Positions 17,322 through 30,966 are shown, numbered from the stretch's first letter. The stretch is 64,000 nt of DNA from Brugia malayi (GCF_000002995.4 NW_025062479.1:21944721-22008720); one strand, 5' to 3'. Notes: generated by a model not told the origin, from the sequence alone. A program made the numbers and translations.

Positions 17322-20153
17322 TTAAGCTATCACCAAATAATCTTCATAATTAGTTAAATCAAGTAAACTTACCGGTAGAGCAACCGGATTTGTTATCGTT
17401 GCTGTGGTTTGCAGATTATCATGAGTGGAAATAGCTTGACTTGCTATTAGATTAGTAAGCATTGTTGGTGTTTTGGTGAATAAAACATTGTTGTTATCTT
17501 TTGACAGGTTGCTCAAATCTTCCTTCACATCCTGATGCTCATCAATACAATCCGTCATCAAAGTGACATGTTTGTTTGACGGAGAAGTTTGATCCGTTAA
17601 ACCGAAAATGACACCAAGTTGATTGTTCTGTGCAAGTGTTTGTGCAATTGAATATAAGGAGGGTATAATGAGGAGTAAATTGCTGAGTCGTACCGAAGTA
17701 TCACCAGGTGATAAAATTTGTTTAAGATAAGTGAATAAGGCACGTAGTACACCATCACGTGCCTCGCGTAACTTTTCACGTGATACAATAGTTAAACCAG
17801 TTACATCCGGATGTAATAATACCAAAGCTTTTAATGCCGAAACTTCTGCCTTTTCAACATTTATACGACGAAGAGGGGTTAAAAGTTCATCCAAGATACG
17901 ACTTACAATAGCAACGAGATCGGGATAATGAAAAGGTGTAAGGGTCAGGATTGTATCATTAGGAAGTACAATATGAGTAGATGAAAGTGAACGCTGAACA
18001 GTGTGCAGAAGCGAGAATGCTGGTGAGCAATGCTTTAGTAGTAAAACCTGAAATTTTGAAAAATTAATAATTTAACGGTGAAAAAAAAAAAATAAATCAA
18101 TGTTTGAATGATAGGAAAAGTTTGTGAGATAAATAACCTTATCAGCGAATGGTAACTCAGGAATTGGATGCAACAAATTAGCCCAACCGATCATTAGTGA
18201 TATAGTTCTCTGTCGAGAATTATTCTCCTGTCCTTCACCGCCAAGAATATTATTAATATTTTGATTTCCTTGAAGTCTACTTTCAATATCCACAATCATT
18301 TCTACAAGACGACGTGACGCTGCTGTCGTTGCTTCATCTTCGCTATAACGTCGTTCAAGACGTGCGGAAGATGGCGCATCATCTACAAGTTAATCATAAT
18401 GATAATGTTTGAGTGATAAGAGCATACAAGTGATTAAGTGATAATGGAATGAATTTTCAGGAAATGATACTTACCTGAATCACTGTTACCATCTCCACTT
18501 GTTGATGTCGGCTGTAAATGAGCCGGAAGACTTCTTTTACGACTTCGTTTTGTGCTACCGATACGGTCTCGCTCATTCTGGATTGCTAAAATAAATGATA
18601 CAATTAATATATTTTTCACCAAGTATAATTCTTTTCAAATATCAAACAGTGAGGAATTTGATTTTTGTTCACTTTTTCTTTCATTACATCTATGATCGAT
18701 TAGGTCAAAGTTCAATTAGTCTAATTCTGCAATATTGTCATTGAAATAAATTTGAAATAATTTCAAAAAGAAAGCTATTTTTAACAATACACAAAATGCG
18801 CCTATTTTAGGTAAATCACAATGAAATAAGCAATACATTGAATGACAAATATTCCTTTTTTTAACTTACTGAATGAACAATTTCAATTTAATAATATATT
18901 GATGACAAAAATATTGTTTTCAAAAGCATTTATGCATTTTGATCATTGGGACACAGCTAAAATGTACTGTAACAGGTTTAAAATTTATGTTTAACCTATG
19001 ATAATGTATTATATATGGAAGAAATGAGCGATAAAAACTTGTAAAGAAGTATAAATTTTAAAAATTAAATTAGTTCAAAATTCGAAAATATCATATAAAA
19101 GTATTGAATATATATTATTCTACCTTCCGGTTTCATGCCATCTGCTAAACATTTCTGGAAACGACAATATCGGCATGCATTCCGATGATCTTTATCAATG
19201 TTGCATTGTTTACTGAATCGACAAGTATATTGCAAATTTTGCCAAACGCTATAAAATGATAATTTATTGTGATATGAGTGAAATATTGCGCAGATGAAAT
19301 TTAAAATATATGAAATATTACAGTAGTATCATCAGATGATAAGTATTTCTCATTTGAAATGATAATAGACGAAGTTTGATTTTAATAATTTTTATAAAAA
19401 TAGAAATGGATGATTTCGATCGGTTCTAATTATAAGTGAAATTTTTAGAGTATAAAATTATTCTGAAATTCTTTTGAGCAGATAAAATTTTGAGAAGTAA
19501 ATGTTAAAAGCATTCGATATTATATTTAACCAAATACTATTACTATTAATGTGATATTTAATAATTGCAAGATTTTTCCACTTCAATAATTTTGAAGATT
19601 TTTTCAAACAAAAATTCTTTTAATAAACCATTAAGAGGGTCACTTTTAATTCTCGCATATTAATTTCACAATCATTGCAATATTTTTAAGAATTGAATAA
19701 CTGAACTGAAGTAAATATCAGAAAAGAAAAAAAAAAAGCGTATATGTCGTAAATGTAATTCTTATTATGAATGATTCTTCAATAAATGAATGAAATAAAT
19801 AAAATGTCAATCTTTAAGTTCAACATATCAAAAGCAAAATATCATCCATATGACAAAATATCAACACGATGAAACAAAAGAATTCACGTGAAGTGATAAT
19901 GACGTATCTATCGACGTATCACTATCGGTTTATAAAGAATGCGAATACATTTGATGAATAATTCAATTTTTGTGCATAAATAACTGAAAAATAAAGAAAA
20001 GAAATACCTTCTGCGGAAGAAACCTTTACATCCATTACATGCTACAGCACCATAATGCTTACCGATAGCCTTATCACCACAAACGACACAGAAATCAGTC
20101 GTATCACTGATAGCTGTTGATGTAGCACCACTATGACTTACTGATATATCCAT
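17322..20153 (-). CDS. Nuclear hormone receptor, HNF4 (NR2A) type
   Basis: DNA-binding, ligand-type transcription factor. Five exons on the minus strand: 20153-20008, 19248-19124, 18585-18475, 18382-18138 and 18047-17322 (TAA); 450 residues, in phase. The C4 zinc-finger domain is complete: Cys 22, 25, 39 and 42 with P-box [10 protein letters not shown], then Cys 58, 64, 74 and 77, followed by a basic stretch with [10 protein letters not shown], very like HNF4. The ligand-binding domain starts near LPFADKVLLLKH and continues with [12 protein letters not shown] and [13 protein letters not shown], each aligning with HNF4 helices. After FGLTDQ the usual AF-2 helix is not obvious; the tail is Ser/Thr/Asn-rich and ends DYLVIA. 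Nematodes greatly expanded HNF4-derived receptors, so I cannot say which C. elegans nhr gene is the orthologue. A long non-coding region lies upstream and may hold other 5' exons. Confidence 0.92.
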
Positions 20154-23100
20154 TATGAATGGAACTTTTTTTTCAATACAAGTTTAAAATTGTGAATGCA
20201 ATTGCTGATGAAAGGTCTTTCCAATCAATGTGAAATTGATTCAAATTTTATCCAATAACTGAAATAAATGAAAAAAGAAAAGATAAACGGAAGTAAAATA
20301 TCTTCTAGCATGATAAATTTAATCATACGATTCATATAAATTAGTTCATAAATTAATTATTGATTAATTAAAATGACAAAATTTCCACTAATCATTATCA
20401 TATTTGAACAGAAATAGTAAATGTAACAAATTATATGCAAATTTATCTAAATACCTAAAAAAAAAAAGTTTGCTTCATTACTTTGGTTTTTTTTTTTCTT
20501 CTAAATGTAAAAAAGGAAAAAAAAATGCAAAGATTTTAATTAAAAACAACTTTTTAATCTAATTTGATTTAATTTCAAAAAAAAAAAAAAAGAGAGAGAA
20601 AGAGAAGTTTCATTGAATAGAATATTTCATAAAATAAAAGCTTTTTTTTTTTATCTTAAAAAACAATAAACTCATCATTTATAATATATTGAAAACACTT
20701 TTATGCATAATGAACAAATGGAATAATAATAATAATAATTAAAAAACAGTAGATATAATATATATTTCTTAATTTATATTTTGCCTATTTCAGAGAAATG
20801 AAAATGAAAATGAAAAAGAACGGAAAGAAAGATGTAGAAGAAGCCGACATTACGAATATATGTACACAAATTGAAAATGGGGTTGTTTTGTTGTCCTTTA
20901 TATTATTCCATTCTTGCCAACTTTTCCTAAAATATGATATCAAACAGCTGAAATTGGGACAGTTGAAAGTTTTTAATGCAATTCTGGCTTTTTTTAATAT
21001 TATTTTTCTAAAAATTAATCAATACTTTTATATATATACATATTTTAATATAATAATTTTTTTTTTCTTCCTATTGTTAAATCAATTTTCTCATATATTT
21101 ATATGAGAAAATTAAAGATAAAAAACAAAAATAACAATCAATCATAATGATTTTGTTATTGTTATTATTATTATTATTTTTTTATTACAAATTCAAAAAT
21201 TGATAAATTATTGAAAAGAAAAAATGCTTTTAAAAGTTTGAATAAGTTTTTTTTTTTTTTTTTTTTTTAAAAATAAAAATGTGATAATGTATTGTGAAAA
21301 AAAATTGTAAAATAAGCATAAAGTTCTCTTTCCTTTTCTTTTTCTTTTTTTTCGTCAAGAAAAATTGATTTTTAAAGATTCAAGAATCTTTAAAAATACT
21401 GAAAATGAAAAAATTTTCAAAATAATTTTATTCAGATAATTCTCATATCAATTAGATAGTTTTTTTTTTGAGAGAGAGTTTCATGAAGAAAGTTGAATAA
21501 GCTCGTTGAAATTCTCCTTTTTTTTTTTTTCTCGAGATGATCCGATTATAACTTTTTTTTATTTTTCTTCCTTTTCTCTTCTGTCAAGCATGGACGCATC
21601 ACTTTTATGCTTCATAAATTTCTAAACTAATATTAAATTTACTTACTGTAAAACTAAATTTCAGTTAAATAAATCCTAATTTATGCATGTTCTATTTTTA
21701 ATTAATCTTAATTTTTAGCAATTTCAAATTGCTAAAAATCTATTGATATAAATGATAAAGTGATAAATAGAAATGTAATAAATCTAAAAGTGCAAAAATT
21801 AACAAAATGGATCAGAGAAAAGAGAAAAAAAAAAATAAATTGTTTGAAGTGCAAAAGACTTATCCATATTTAAGCAAATAATTTATAAGTATTATTTGCA
21901 AAAATAAAAAATGAAAAATTAGAATTTCAAAAAAAAAGAATTGATGACGAAGTGATGAAGACTGAGTGAACTGCTCTCTCTCTCTCAACTGATGGAAATT
22001 ATAAATGCAGTGCCAGGTATATGTTATATGATTGTATAAGTGCACTGAATGATTCAACATTCTCTAAAAGAATTCGTTCAATTTTTTTTTTTTTTTTTAA
22101 GGATACAGTTAAGATTGATATTGAAATTGTGAAACAGGTGGGTGCAAAATGAATTTTTGTAAGATCAAAATTCATTTTAAACTATTGTTTTGAAAGCAAT
22201 GATTAAGTCATCATTAAATTGATACTGAAATTCAATTTTTTTTTTTTGTTGAAATGATTATTTTAATATTATTGCATGTTTAGATGCGCAGCCGACTCAC
22301 AGTAGTGACGTATGTTTGTATGAAATTTCAAAAAAAAAAAAAAAAAAAAATTCAACTGACATCAATTTATTAATAATAAAAATTTATTTATAAATAATTT
22401 TAATGAAATAGAAATGAATATACAAACATTCAATGAAATAAATATCTTTCTTCATTATAATAATGATGAATAAACTTTTTTTTTTTAGATACCATAAAAT
22501 TTTTCCTCTTTTTTTTTTTTCTCTCATTTTTCAGTACCAATTTTTTTTTCTTAAATACTGATTGCTCTATGTATGAATCATTTTTATGCAATCAATTTGA
22601 AAGATATTTCAAACAGATAATCAAAGATCATTGATTTGAAATTAATTTAAAAGGAACGATTAGATTGTAAAGAGATGAGATGAGATGAGAAATTTTGCTT
22701 TACAAAATCATTGACGGAAATGGATGGAACATTCCTAAACTGATATTTTGATTAGATTATTTCAGCAAAGATTGCTGTTTCGCTTAATTCATCAACAATT
22801 CAGAATTTCGAATCACTATCGCATTACATTATTATGAAGCTAAAATGTTTTCGTTATCATTAAATTATCATTTAGTCAATTTTATTCTTATGAATGAGTC
22901 ATTTTATAATTTCAATAGTAAATTTTGCGCTTTCTAACTGAGTGAATCATTTAAGCCTAAAAAGTAAAAAGCCAATTGTACAAACTATTTGCGAATAAAA
23001 ATACAAATAGCGCTTATAGTCTCTTTCTCTTTCTTTCTAGCAGTTAGGAACAGAAAGTTAGCTATTAATTTAAACACACATTTGAAAATTACTTTCAACC

Positions 23101-23598
23101 CGTTGAAATATTATAAAATTAATGTTTGACTTAGTAATGAATGATTTAAAAGGTATAGAAGACTTTGTTTTCTTTTTTTTTTTTTTTTTTTTTGGAATAC
23201 AAAAAGGAATTAATAAATGAATTAAAGATGGCATAAAAGAAGTAAAAATAAAATTTGATAAATTCAGTAAATTTCTACAAATTCTATCATATTTATTGAA
23301 AATTTTAACATATTTATGTAAAAGGAAAAAAAAGAAAAAAAAAAAAGAAAAACGATAATTTTCCATTTTTAATTCCCTTGTTGATATTCAAAATAAGTTA
23401 TACTTTATTTGAAAAGAAGGAGAGAGAGAAAAAAAAAAAAATGATTTATTTACGAACAAACAAAAGTGCAAGAGGTTATGAATATTATCGTTTCCGGAAT
23501 TACTTTACTTTTTTTTTTTTTTTCTTGTGATCAATGTTTTCGGTATTATTTGTTATTAAACTGATAAAATATATTAAAAAAAAAAAAAGATTACTTTA

Positions 23599-23623
23599 GA
23601 TATATATATATATATATATATAT
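23599..23623. repeat. (AT)n microsatellite
   Basis: About twelve AT dinucleotides inside the gene-poor region, flanked by A runs. Confidence 0.9.
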
Positions 23624-23947
23624 TTACAATGATTATTTAACAATTGATAAAATTTTACTGAAAAATGAAAAAAAAAAAAAATAAAATAAAAAACGCATTT
23701 GTCGATTTATTTAAATATTTTGGGGAGTTTATTTTATTGAATGGTCAATTTTCGTAGGGTTAAATGATCACTAAAAAGAGCAAAAAATGAAATAAAGAAT
23801 ACAAATGACATTTTGTGCCTTGTTTCTTCGTTTTTTTTTTTTTTTTTTTTTGTGTGTTCTGCGTTGAACTTCAAATCGTATATATTTGATTTAACTTTAG
23901 GCAAATTCCATTCTTCTACTATCTTCTTTTTCTCTCTCTCTCTCTCC

Positions 23948-23978
<31 letters not shown>

Positions 23979-24138
23979 ATATAATTTGTCATTGCTTTAA
24001 GATGATTGAAAATTTGCTCTTACTGTTTTGCACTTCAGGGATTGCAATGAGATAATTTAATTCCAATTTTTCTTACACAATCTCTTTTCACCTTTTAATT
24101 TAAGTTTAAATTTTTCTATAGCTATATCAAATTAAATG

Positions 24139-24191
24139 AGATAGAGATAGAGAGAGAGAGAGAGAGAAAGAGAAAGAGAAAGAGAAAGAGA
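24139..24191. repeat. (AG)n / (AGAAAG)n purine microsatellite
   Basis: GA-type repeat that changes into AGAAAG hexamers; all-purine strand of about 50 bases. A complementary-type CT run lies about 200 bases upstream (23931-23971). Confidence 0.85.
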
Positions 24192-24432
24192 TTTTATTAT
24201 TATATCGATGGATGATAAACTAATGGAAGAGTAACATTTTGAAGTAGAAAGAAATAGAAAGTGACAATTGAACATGAAATAAAATTTTCACTTATGAAAA
24301 AAAGAAAAAAGAAAAAAGGAAAGAAAGATAGAAATTGATTGATAAGAAAGTGATCGTTAGAAATATTAGTTAAATAAATTAGAATTATGATAAGAATTAA
24401 TAATAGCTATTATCATCTAAGTGATAAGTTTG

Positions 24433-24485
<53 letters not shown>
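24433..24485. repeat. (AAT)n trinucleotide microsatellite, about 17 copies
   Basis: Perfect ATA/ATT-type trinucleotide array of about 53 bases. It lies 40 bases before a TTTTTCAG acceptor-like site at 24517-24524. Confidence 0.9.
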
Positions 24486-25540
24486 TGATATTTTAATTGC
24501 TAAAATAAATGTTTGATTTTTCAGGAGAAAATTTCTGCTAGTTCAGAAAATTCAGAAAATTTGTTCCGTAATTTCATTCCTTTCCGTAGAAATAAGTAAA
24601 TCAGTATAAGTGATAAGCACGTGACATACGTGATAAAATTGCAATAGCATTATTTCATTACAAATTGCACAATTGCAAAATGTAAATATAAAAAAAAAAA
24701 AAAAAATTACTTTACTTACAGTCACATTTTAAAAGTTTATTTAGCAGAAAAATTTTTTGACATTATATGATTGATAGGTAATACAAAATAGTTTTTAAAC
24801 TTTCTAGATCGTTTGCTTCAAATTACAAATTTTAAATGTAATAATTAATACATAATTTTTTTTGTGGATGTTGAAATTCCTAATTCTCTCTGATGTTATG
24901 GAATATTTTTTCTTTTTTTTTTTTTTTTTGTTGTTGAAAAATATATTATGTTAAGATTGACAAATGGAAAAAATAACAATTCTTTTGCTTCTTTTTAAAT
25001 TTTAAAGAAAAACTTTTTGCAAATTAATAAATAAAGCAGCTAAAGAAAAAAAAAATTTTTTTTTTTAAAAAAGAAGCTTAATTAGCTTAATATAATGTTT
25101 AGATCAAAAGTATACAATAATAAAAAACATTTATACATTATTTATTGTATTTTCCTCTCCTTTTTTCTTTTTTGTTAGCAAAATATTAAATGTATTAATT
25201 TAATAATATTTTAGATTAAATCTTAATGATAAAATTTTTTTCAAATTAAAAAAAAGAAAAATTTCATCAAAAATTTTTTTTTCTCATTCATTCATTTCTC
25301 AATTTAATAAATTTTTTGAAAATGTATTTGAGAAGTAGTAAATAAGTTGCATAAAAGAATTGAAAATGAAAAAATGAAAGTAAATTCTTCCGCGCTGTTG
25401 CAGAAAAGAAAAAAAAAAAAAAGAAAATATTTTACTAAGAGAAAGTAGCAGTATAGTCCATAACTTAGCATCGAACCAATAAATATTTCGCATTTTTTCT
25501 TTTTTGAAATGCTACAATTTCACAAAGTACACATTACTAA

Positions 25541-25615
25541 GTACACGTACACATACACACAAACACGTACACACACACACACGTACACATACACGTACAC
25601 ATACATACATACATA
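25541..25615. repeat. (AC)n mixed with GTACAC and ACAT repeats
   Basis: Compound microsatellite of alternating purine-pyrimidine sequence, about 75 bases, with interspersed ACGTACAC units. It directly precedes the non-repetitive island at 25620-25860. Confidence 0.85.
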
Positions 25616-28346
25616 ATATATATCCGATTTGAAAGGACTTTTCATCATTGTAAATAACTTCTAGTGCAGCTGTGCAAATTCATTAAAATACTAAAATCAT
25701 CATCGATTCGAGAAGGGAAATAGAAGAATGTGACAGTTGGGGACATTATATTGGAATAGTCATAGAAGGCAAAGCGCAAAATGATATAACGAGTGCAAAT
25801 AATATCAGAGAGAATTGATGATGAACTTTGTTGCAGTTCTGCAATCCATCTTAAATGCTTTTATTTTTATTCTTAAATAATTATTTATAGTATAATTAAA
25901 AAAATTAAAAGTTATTTTTTAAATGATTTTATGAATTAATATGTTTTACACTTATTACTTTTACTAATCATATGTTTTCTCTTTTTTTTTTTTTTTTTTT
26001 TTAATTAATTTTTCTATTATAGAAAAAGTATTTCTTTGATCGCATACTGCCTGATATTCTTATTAGCTTAGATTATTTACTGATAAGCTTGAAAAGTTTA
26101 CTTTTTAATGATTACATTTAATTAATTGATTTGTTGGTTGAGACATTTCTTACGTTTTCTCGTAAAAAAAAAAAAAGAAACTTAGAAAGTGTTAGTTTAG
26201 CGTAAATTAAAATAAAAAGAAAAAAAAAGAGAGCAATTTATCATTTTTGTTATTTGTGTTTGCTATTTGCTATTGCAAATAACTTATGGGAATAATTTTT
26301 TTTTTATTTTTTTTTTGTTAGTGATAAGAGCAAAATGATTAATTTTTAAATAGTATCGAGAAAAATATTACTGTAACTATGTCATATTTATGCATGCTAA
26401 AAGTTTATTATGTCTCATTCTCTAACTTATTTTTCAATTTGTACAACAGCTATTGAATAATTTCAAAAATGAAATTAAATTTACTTATGAGTTGTTTTTC
26501 GTTTTTCGTTCTCGGAATAAGTTCAAAATAATAAAATCATCAAATACAGTAACCATTTTTTTTGAAAATAAAAGTTAAAATTCTTCCATCGATAATTATA
26601 CAAAATTAGAAAATAGATAACAATTGATAATTTTTTTTTTTTTTGATCACATAATTTTACTGTTGTTGATCAGTGATCAACTATTATCATTAGCATGTGA
26701 TCTTGATTACAATATATGTTGAAGTAAAAATGATTATTTTTATTGATCGAAATATTTCTAATGTATATCTATAAGAAGATAAATTATCATATCAAGAGAT
26801 TATCAGTTTGCATATTATCTATTGAAATGATTAATTCATCTCAATGTATTAAGAAAAGTTGTTTAATTTATTTCTAAATAAATCATTTCTAGCAGCACGT
26901 AAAAAGATAAATGCCGTAATGTTAAACGTCCGTACGTCACATTAATCGTTTTTTTTTTCTCTTTTTCACATTTACTAAATAACATTTTTTGTTCATTTCT
27001 TCTAATCATAATATCATTTTTTTTTTTTTGATATTTACAAAGTAGAAATGTGAAATGTACATAGCAAAAACTTATCATCATGCTACACTTAACTTTATGA
27101 TTACTTGTTTCGAGTTAGATAATAATAGATAAATTAGATAATCAGTGATCTTTGATGAAAGATTAAAATTAATTGCTTCATTTATCTTTTCACTGAACAA
27201 TCACACTGTTTCTTAGATTATATTTCTTTTTCTTATCTCTTTGATATATTTACGATGAAAAAAAAAAAAAAAAAAAAAAAAAGAAAACTTTCATGAATGA
27301 AATTTTAAATTCTATTCTTTATTCTTATTTTATTTTCTTTAAGCTTATCTGCTAATTTTGAAAGCATTTAATTTTTTTCTTCTTTTTCGTTAAAAAAAAA
27401 AAAAAAGTAAAAATGAAAATATCATCAGTAAATGAAAGCACAAAATTAATTTAAAAAAAAAAATCTATCATACTAAATAGATAAATTTTGAATAGATTAT
27501 TATGATAAATGCTAGTTAAATGTTATTATGAATAAAAGATAGTGTTAATTTAAAAAAAATTTATAAATATTTTCATTGCTTTTTTCTTTTTTTTTCTTTT
27601 TTTTGTCTCAGCTATAAAGCATAACTTTTAATTTAATTCTTAGCAAAAGATATTATTAATTCATTATGCATTCAAATTATTATAGGACGTAAAGAATTGT
27701 CAGCATATTAACTCTTTTCTTCTCTCTAAAATGTCATCTTTGTTCGTTTATTTTGTTTTTTGATTTTTTGTTTTTACATTTTAATAAAATCTTTTTATTT
27801 ATTTTTGGTTAGACATTTGGTTCATTTGCATTTTTGCACATTTTTTTTTTTGCATGCATGCATGCATGCAGCATGTGATTTGACATCTGTTTATTGATGT
27901 TGAATAATTGAAAACATTTGACCAATAAAAACTGCAGCTGTTGTTAAAGATCGACCAATTTAAAAAAAAATATATATATTTTTATCATTCAATTCGTCTA
28001 ATCAATTTTTTTTTTCTTTTTGTTTGTTTTAAAAAAAAAAAAAAGTTCATAGCATTTAATAGCAATAAGATTTTGAATAAAGTATGTGAAAAAGTATTAT
28101 TGAATAAATAATTCAGTGAAGGAAAAGAAAGATAATTAATTGATCTATGAATAATACCAAAAATTACTTTAACAATTAATAAAGTTATTTTTGCAATTGT
28201 TAAAAGTTAAAAGTGTAAAAAAAAAAAAAAAAGAAAAAATGTCTAATAAAATAATGAAAACTTCATTTACATAAAGCATTTTAAAAATGATTATATTGAT
28301 TGCTGAAGAGAACAAATATTTTGCACAACAGAATTTTTTTCCTCTT

Positions 28347-28350
<4 letters not shown>

Positions 28351-28386
<36 letters not shown>
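28351..28386. repeat. (CT)n microsatellite
   Basis: About 18 CT units. Similar CT runs occur at 33551-33581 and 35570-35590, all within the gene-poor region. Confidence 0.9.
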
Positions 28387-28391
<5 letters not shown>

Positions 28392-30877
28392 TCATCTCTT
28401 TTTGCAATATTGGAATAATAAATAATGAAAAAATACCGATTTGTAAATCGAAAATTTCATCAAATTATGACATATTAAACAAATTTTTACAAAAACTATT
28501 TTAATCAGTTCGAAATGTACTAATTATACTATTTAAAAAATGTAAATGTTTGTTTATTTTTAAATGCTAAATGATAAAGATAATAAATTAATATGATAAA
28601 ATACTATAATTCATTGAAATATACTAATTATACTATCAAAAAAAAAAATGTGAATATTTATTTTTAAATGTTGATGAAATACTTTAATTCATTGAAATTA
28701 TGATTAAAATATAATAATAACAATAACAAATCAATATACAATTAATTACGATTTGAAAAATGAACAATACTAGTTCAGTGGGTAATTTAAATATGAGAAG
28801 AAGAAAGGGAAAAAAAGTAGTAAATGGTAAATAAAGTAAATAAAGAATAAAAGTATGTGAAACCTGCAATTTCAATGGTAGAAATGAGCAATTATTGTTG
28901 AGGAATGCAATTGATGATGAATGGAAGATTGAAAGTAAGAAAATAGCTCTGAGAGTACGTTCCGAATATCACAGATGAAGAAATGAACTTTTTGTTGTTT
29001 GAATATTTAGTAGCACTGACTGATTCACTTGTTATTGCTCACAATTAAACAACAACAAAAGAAAAAAAAAAAAAAAAAAAAAAAAAAACAATAATAGTGG
29101 TTTTTGATTTTTTAAAATGAGTGCAATAGGCCATCAGGCAGAACCCATATAACAACTATTGATCGTGTATACACCGAGCTCTAATTTAATTTAATTCAAA
29201 TTCAGTTCAATTCAATTCAATTGAGATGTTCTGAATGCGGCAAACATCTGAGAAAAAAGTATATAAGAATTTTTAAAAGAATGAATAATAGAGCAAAGCA
29301 CAAAGTCCAACAGCATAGAGCAGTAAAAATACGAACTTTCATCTATCATTTTGCTTCATTTCGGACATTTATCTTTTTTTTTTTTTTTTTTTGATAAAAA
29401 TAAAAGAAAATGCAAATGAGAATATCTTTATATGATTTGAAAATATATAAGAAAATATGAATAATATATGTTTAATTGTTAGTTTTTTATGATTATTTAT
29501 AATAAATGATATGATTTATTTTTTTTTTCGTTTTTTTACACAATTTTTTCTTTTTTATCGTATTTTAGCTAAAAACAAAAAACAAAAAAAAAAAAAAAAA
29601 AAAAAAGAAAAAAGGAAAAATTAGATTTTTATAGATTAAATTCACTTTTTCTCTATAATATATGAAAGAAATGATAATTTTAAAATAGTAAATGAAATGT
29701 TTCAATATAAATAACTTAATTAAAGTTTGTTTAAATTATTAGATGAAAAGATAATATGAACTCTTATCAGTTTATAGTCATTCATTTATGATAAGTAAAT
29801 TATTTTTACAAATTGACACTTTGACCTCTTTGAACAATTGGCGACGTGAAAATTCAATTAAAGATATTTGAGTTTGAGCAGCAAAGATATTTTATGAAAA
29901 TTGTAGTAGTTAAATAAATTCGGAAAGAACTTTAGGGAAATTATTTCTTGAAAAAATATTTTATGTCGTATCTTGAAAATACAATCCTGATTTGTGACAA
30001 ATCCGGATTGCAATGTTTAAATTCCATTAAAAATTATTTCCGTTTTGTTATTTCCTTCATTTCCTTTTTCTTCACCACGAATCTTTTAGCTACCAAATTG
30101 GGAACTTCTTTTTTTCTGCTCAGTATATTTTATTACTAACTGATCAGTAAAAATTTACTTCGCTTTTATCGGAAAAACGGAAAATTATTTATCTTTAATC
30201 GGTTTCATAAATGGAAAATTAATGGAAAAAAATTTTTCTTTCAAAAAATATTTAATTAAAAGTTTTTCTAACAGTATTTTTCTTACGGTATATGTTGGAG
30301 GTAAGTTTGACATTTCAGAAATTCTATTTTTGGAATATTTCAAAGAACAATCAATTAAACCAATTGGAAGACGAATGTTACTAATTTTTAAAGATTTTTT
30401 CTCTAATACTTTAATGATTGCTTATATTTGAATGTTTCTAAGTAATATTTCGGGAAATACCGGGAAAAATTATGCGGGCTAAAATCTATCGCATTCTCTA
30501 TGAGTATATATAGCATTTTTTTTTAGAAAAAAATTATAAATTTAAAAATTTCTTTCAAATTAATGAATCCAAATGACATTGCGACATTTCTGTTAATTTC
30601 GAAAAAGAAAAGTTAAACAAATATTTTAGTGAAAAACATCAGAAATTGAAATAATAATATGAAAATTACATTTCAATCACTCAGATTTCATCAGTTGAAA
30701 ATGTTTGGAACTAAAAAATAAATAAATAAATAAGTGAGTGAAACAAAATGAAATAAAATAATAAAATATATGAAAGAGATGAAAAGAGAGAGAAAGAGAG
30801 AGGGAAAGGGTATTAAAAGAGTTTAAATGAAATTTAGCAGTATAAATAAACAATTAATTTCAATGACAACAGTTTTA

Positions 30878-30966
30878 CCTGAAGATGTGATCTATAATGC
30901 AAATACATAACAACCGGATTTTAAGTATTTGCCCGAAAGTTCTTGCATAGATCACTTTTGGCTTTT
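30878..30966 (+). ncRNA. Candidate microRNA hairpin with miR-153-like seed
   Basis: The + strand can fold with 5' arm GTGATCT...ATGCAA (30887-30902) against 3' arm TTGCAT-AGATCAC (30943-30955). That is 13 pairs interrupted by a 3-base bulge on the 5' side, with a partly paired loop of about 40 bases that contains an inner GCAAATAC/GTATTTGC stem. The 3' arm reads TTGCATAGATCACTTTTGG. Its first eight bases equal the start of animal miR-153 (TTGCATAG), and as in miR-153 the mature strand would be on the 3' arm. The stem is shorter and the loop larger than in a typical precursor, so this is a candidate only. It is a non-repetitive island within AT-rich DNA. No expression evidence is available. 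Confidence 0.4.

Noticed and set aside
23070..23366. 98-codon minus-strand frame and similar Phe/Lys-rich frames throughout 20-37 kb
   Set aside because: They are produced by A/T homopolymers and CT/GA microsatellites (poly-Phe, poly-Lys, Ser-Leu repeats) and show no domain.
29948..30431. Two + strand frames of 63 and 69 codons, first considered as a Wolbachia-type insertion
   Set aside because: The translations are dominated by Phe, Lys, Ile and Ser as expected of AT-rich random sequence, and no bacterial protein was recognised.
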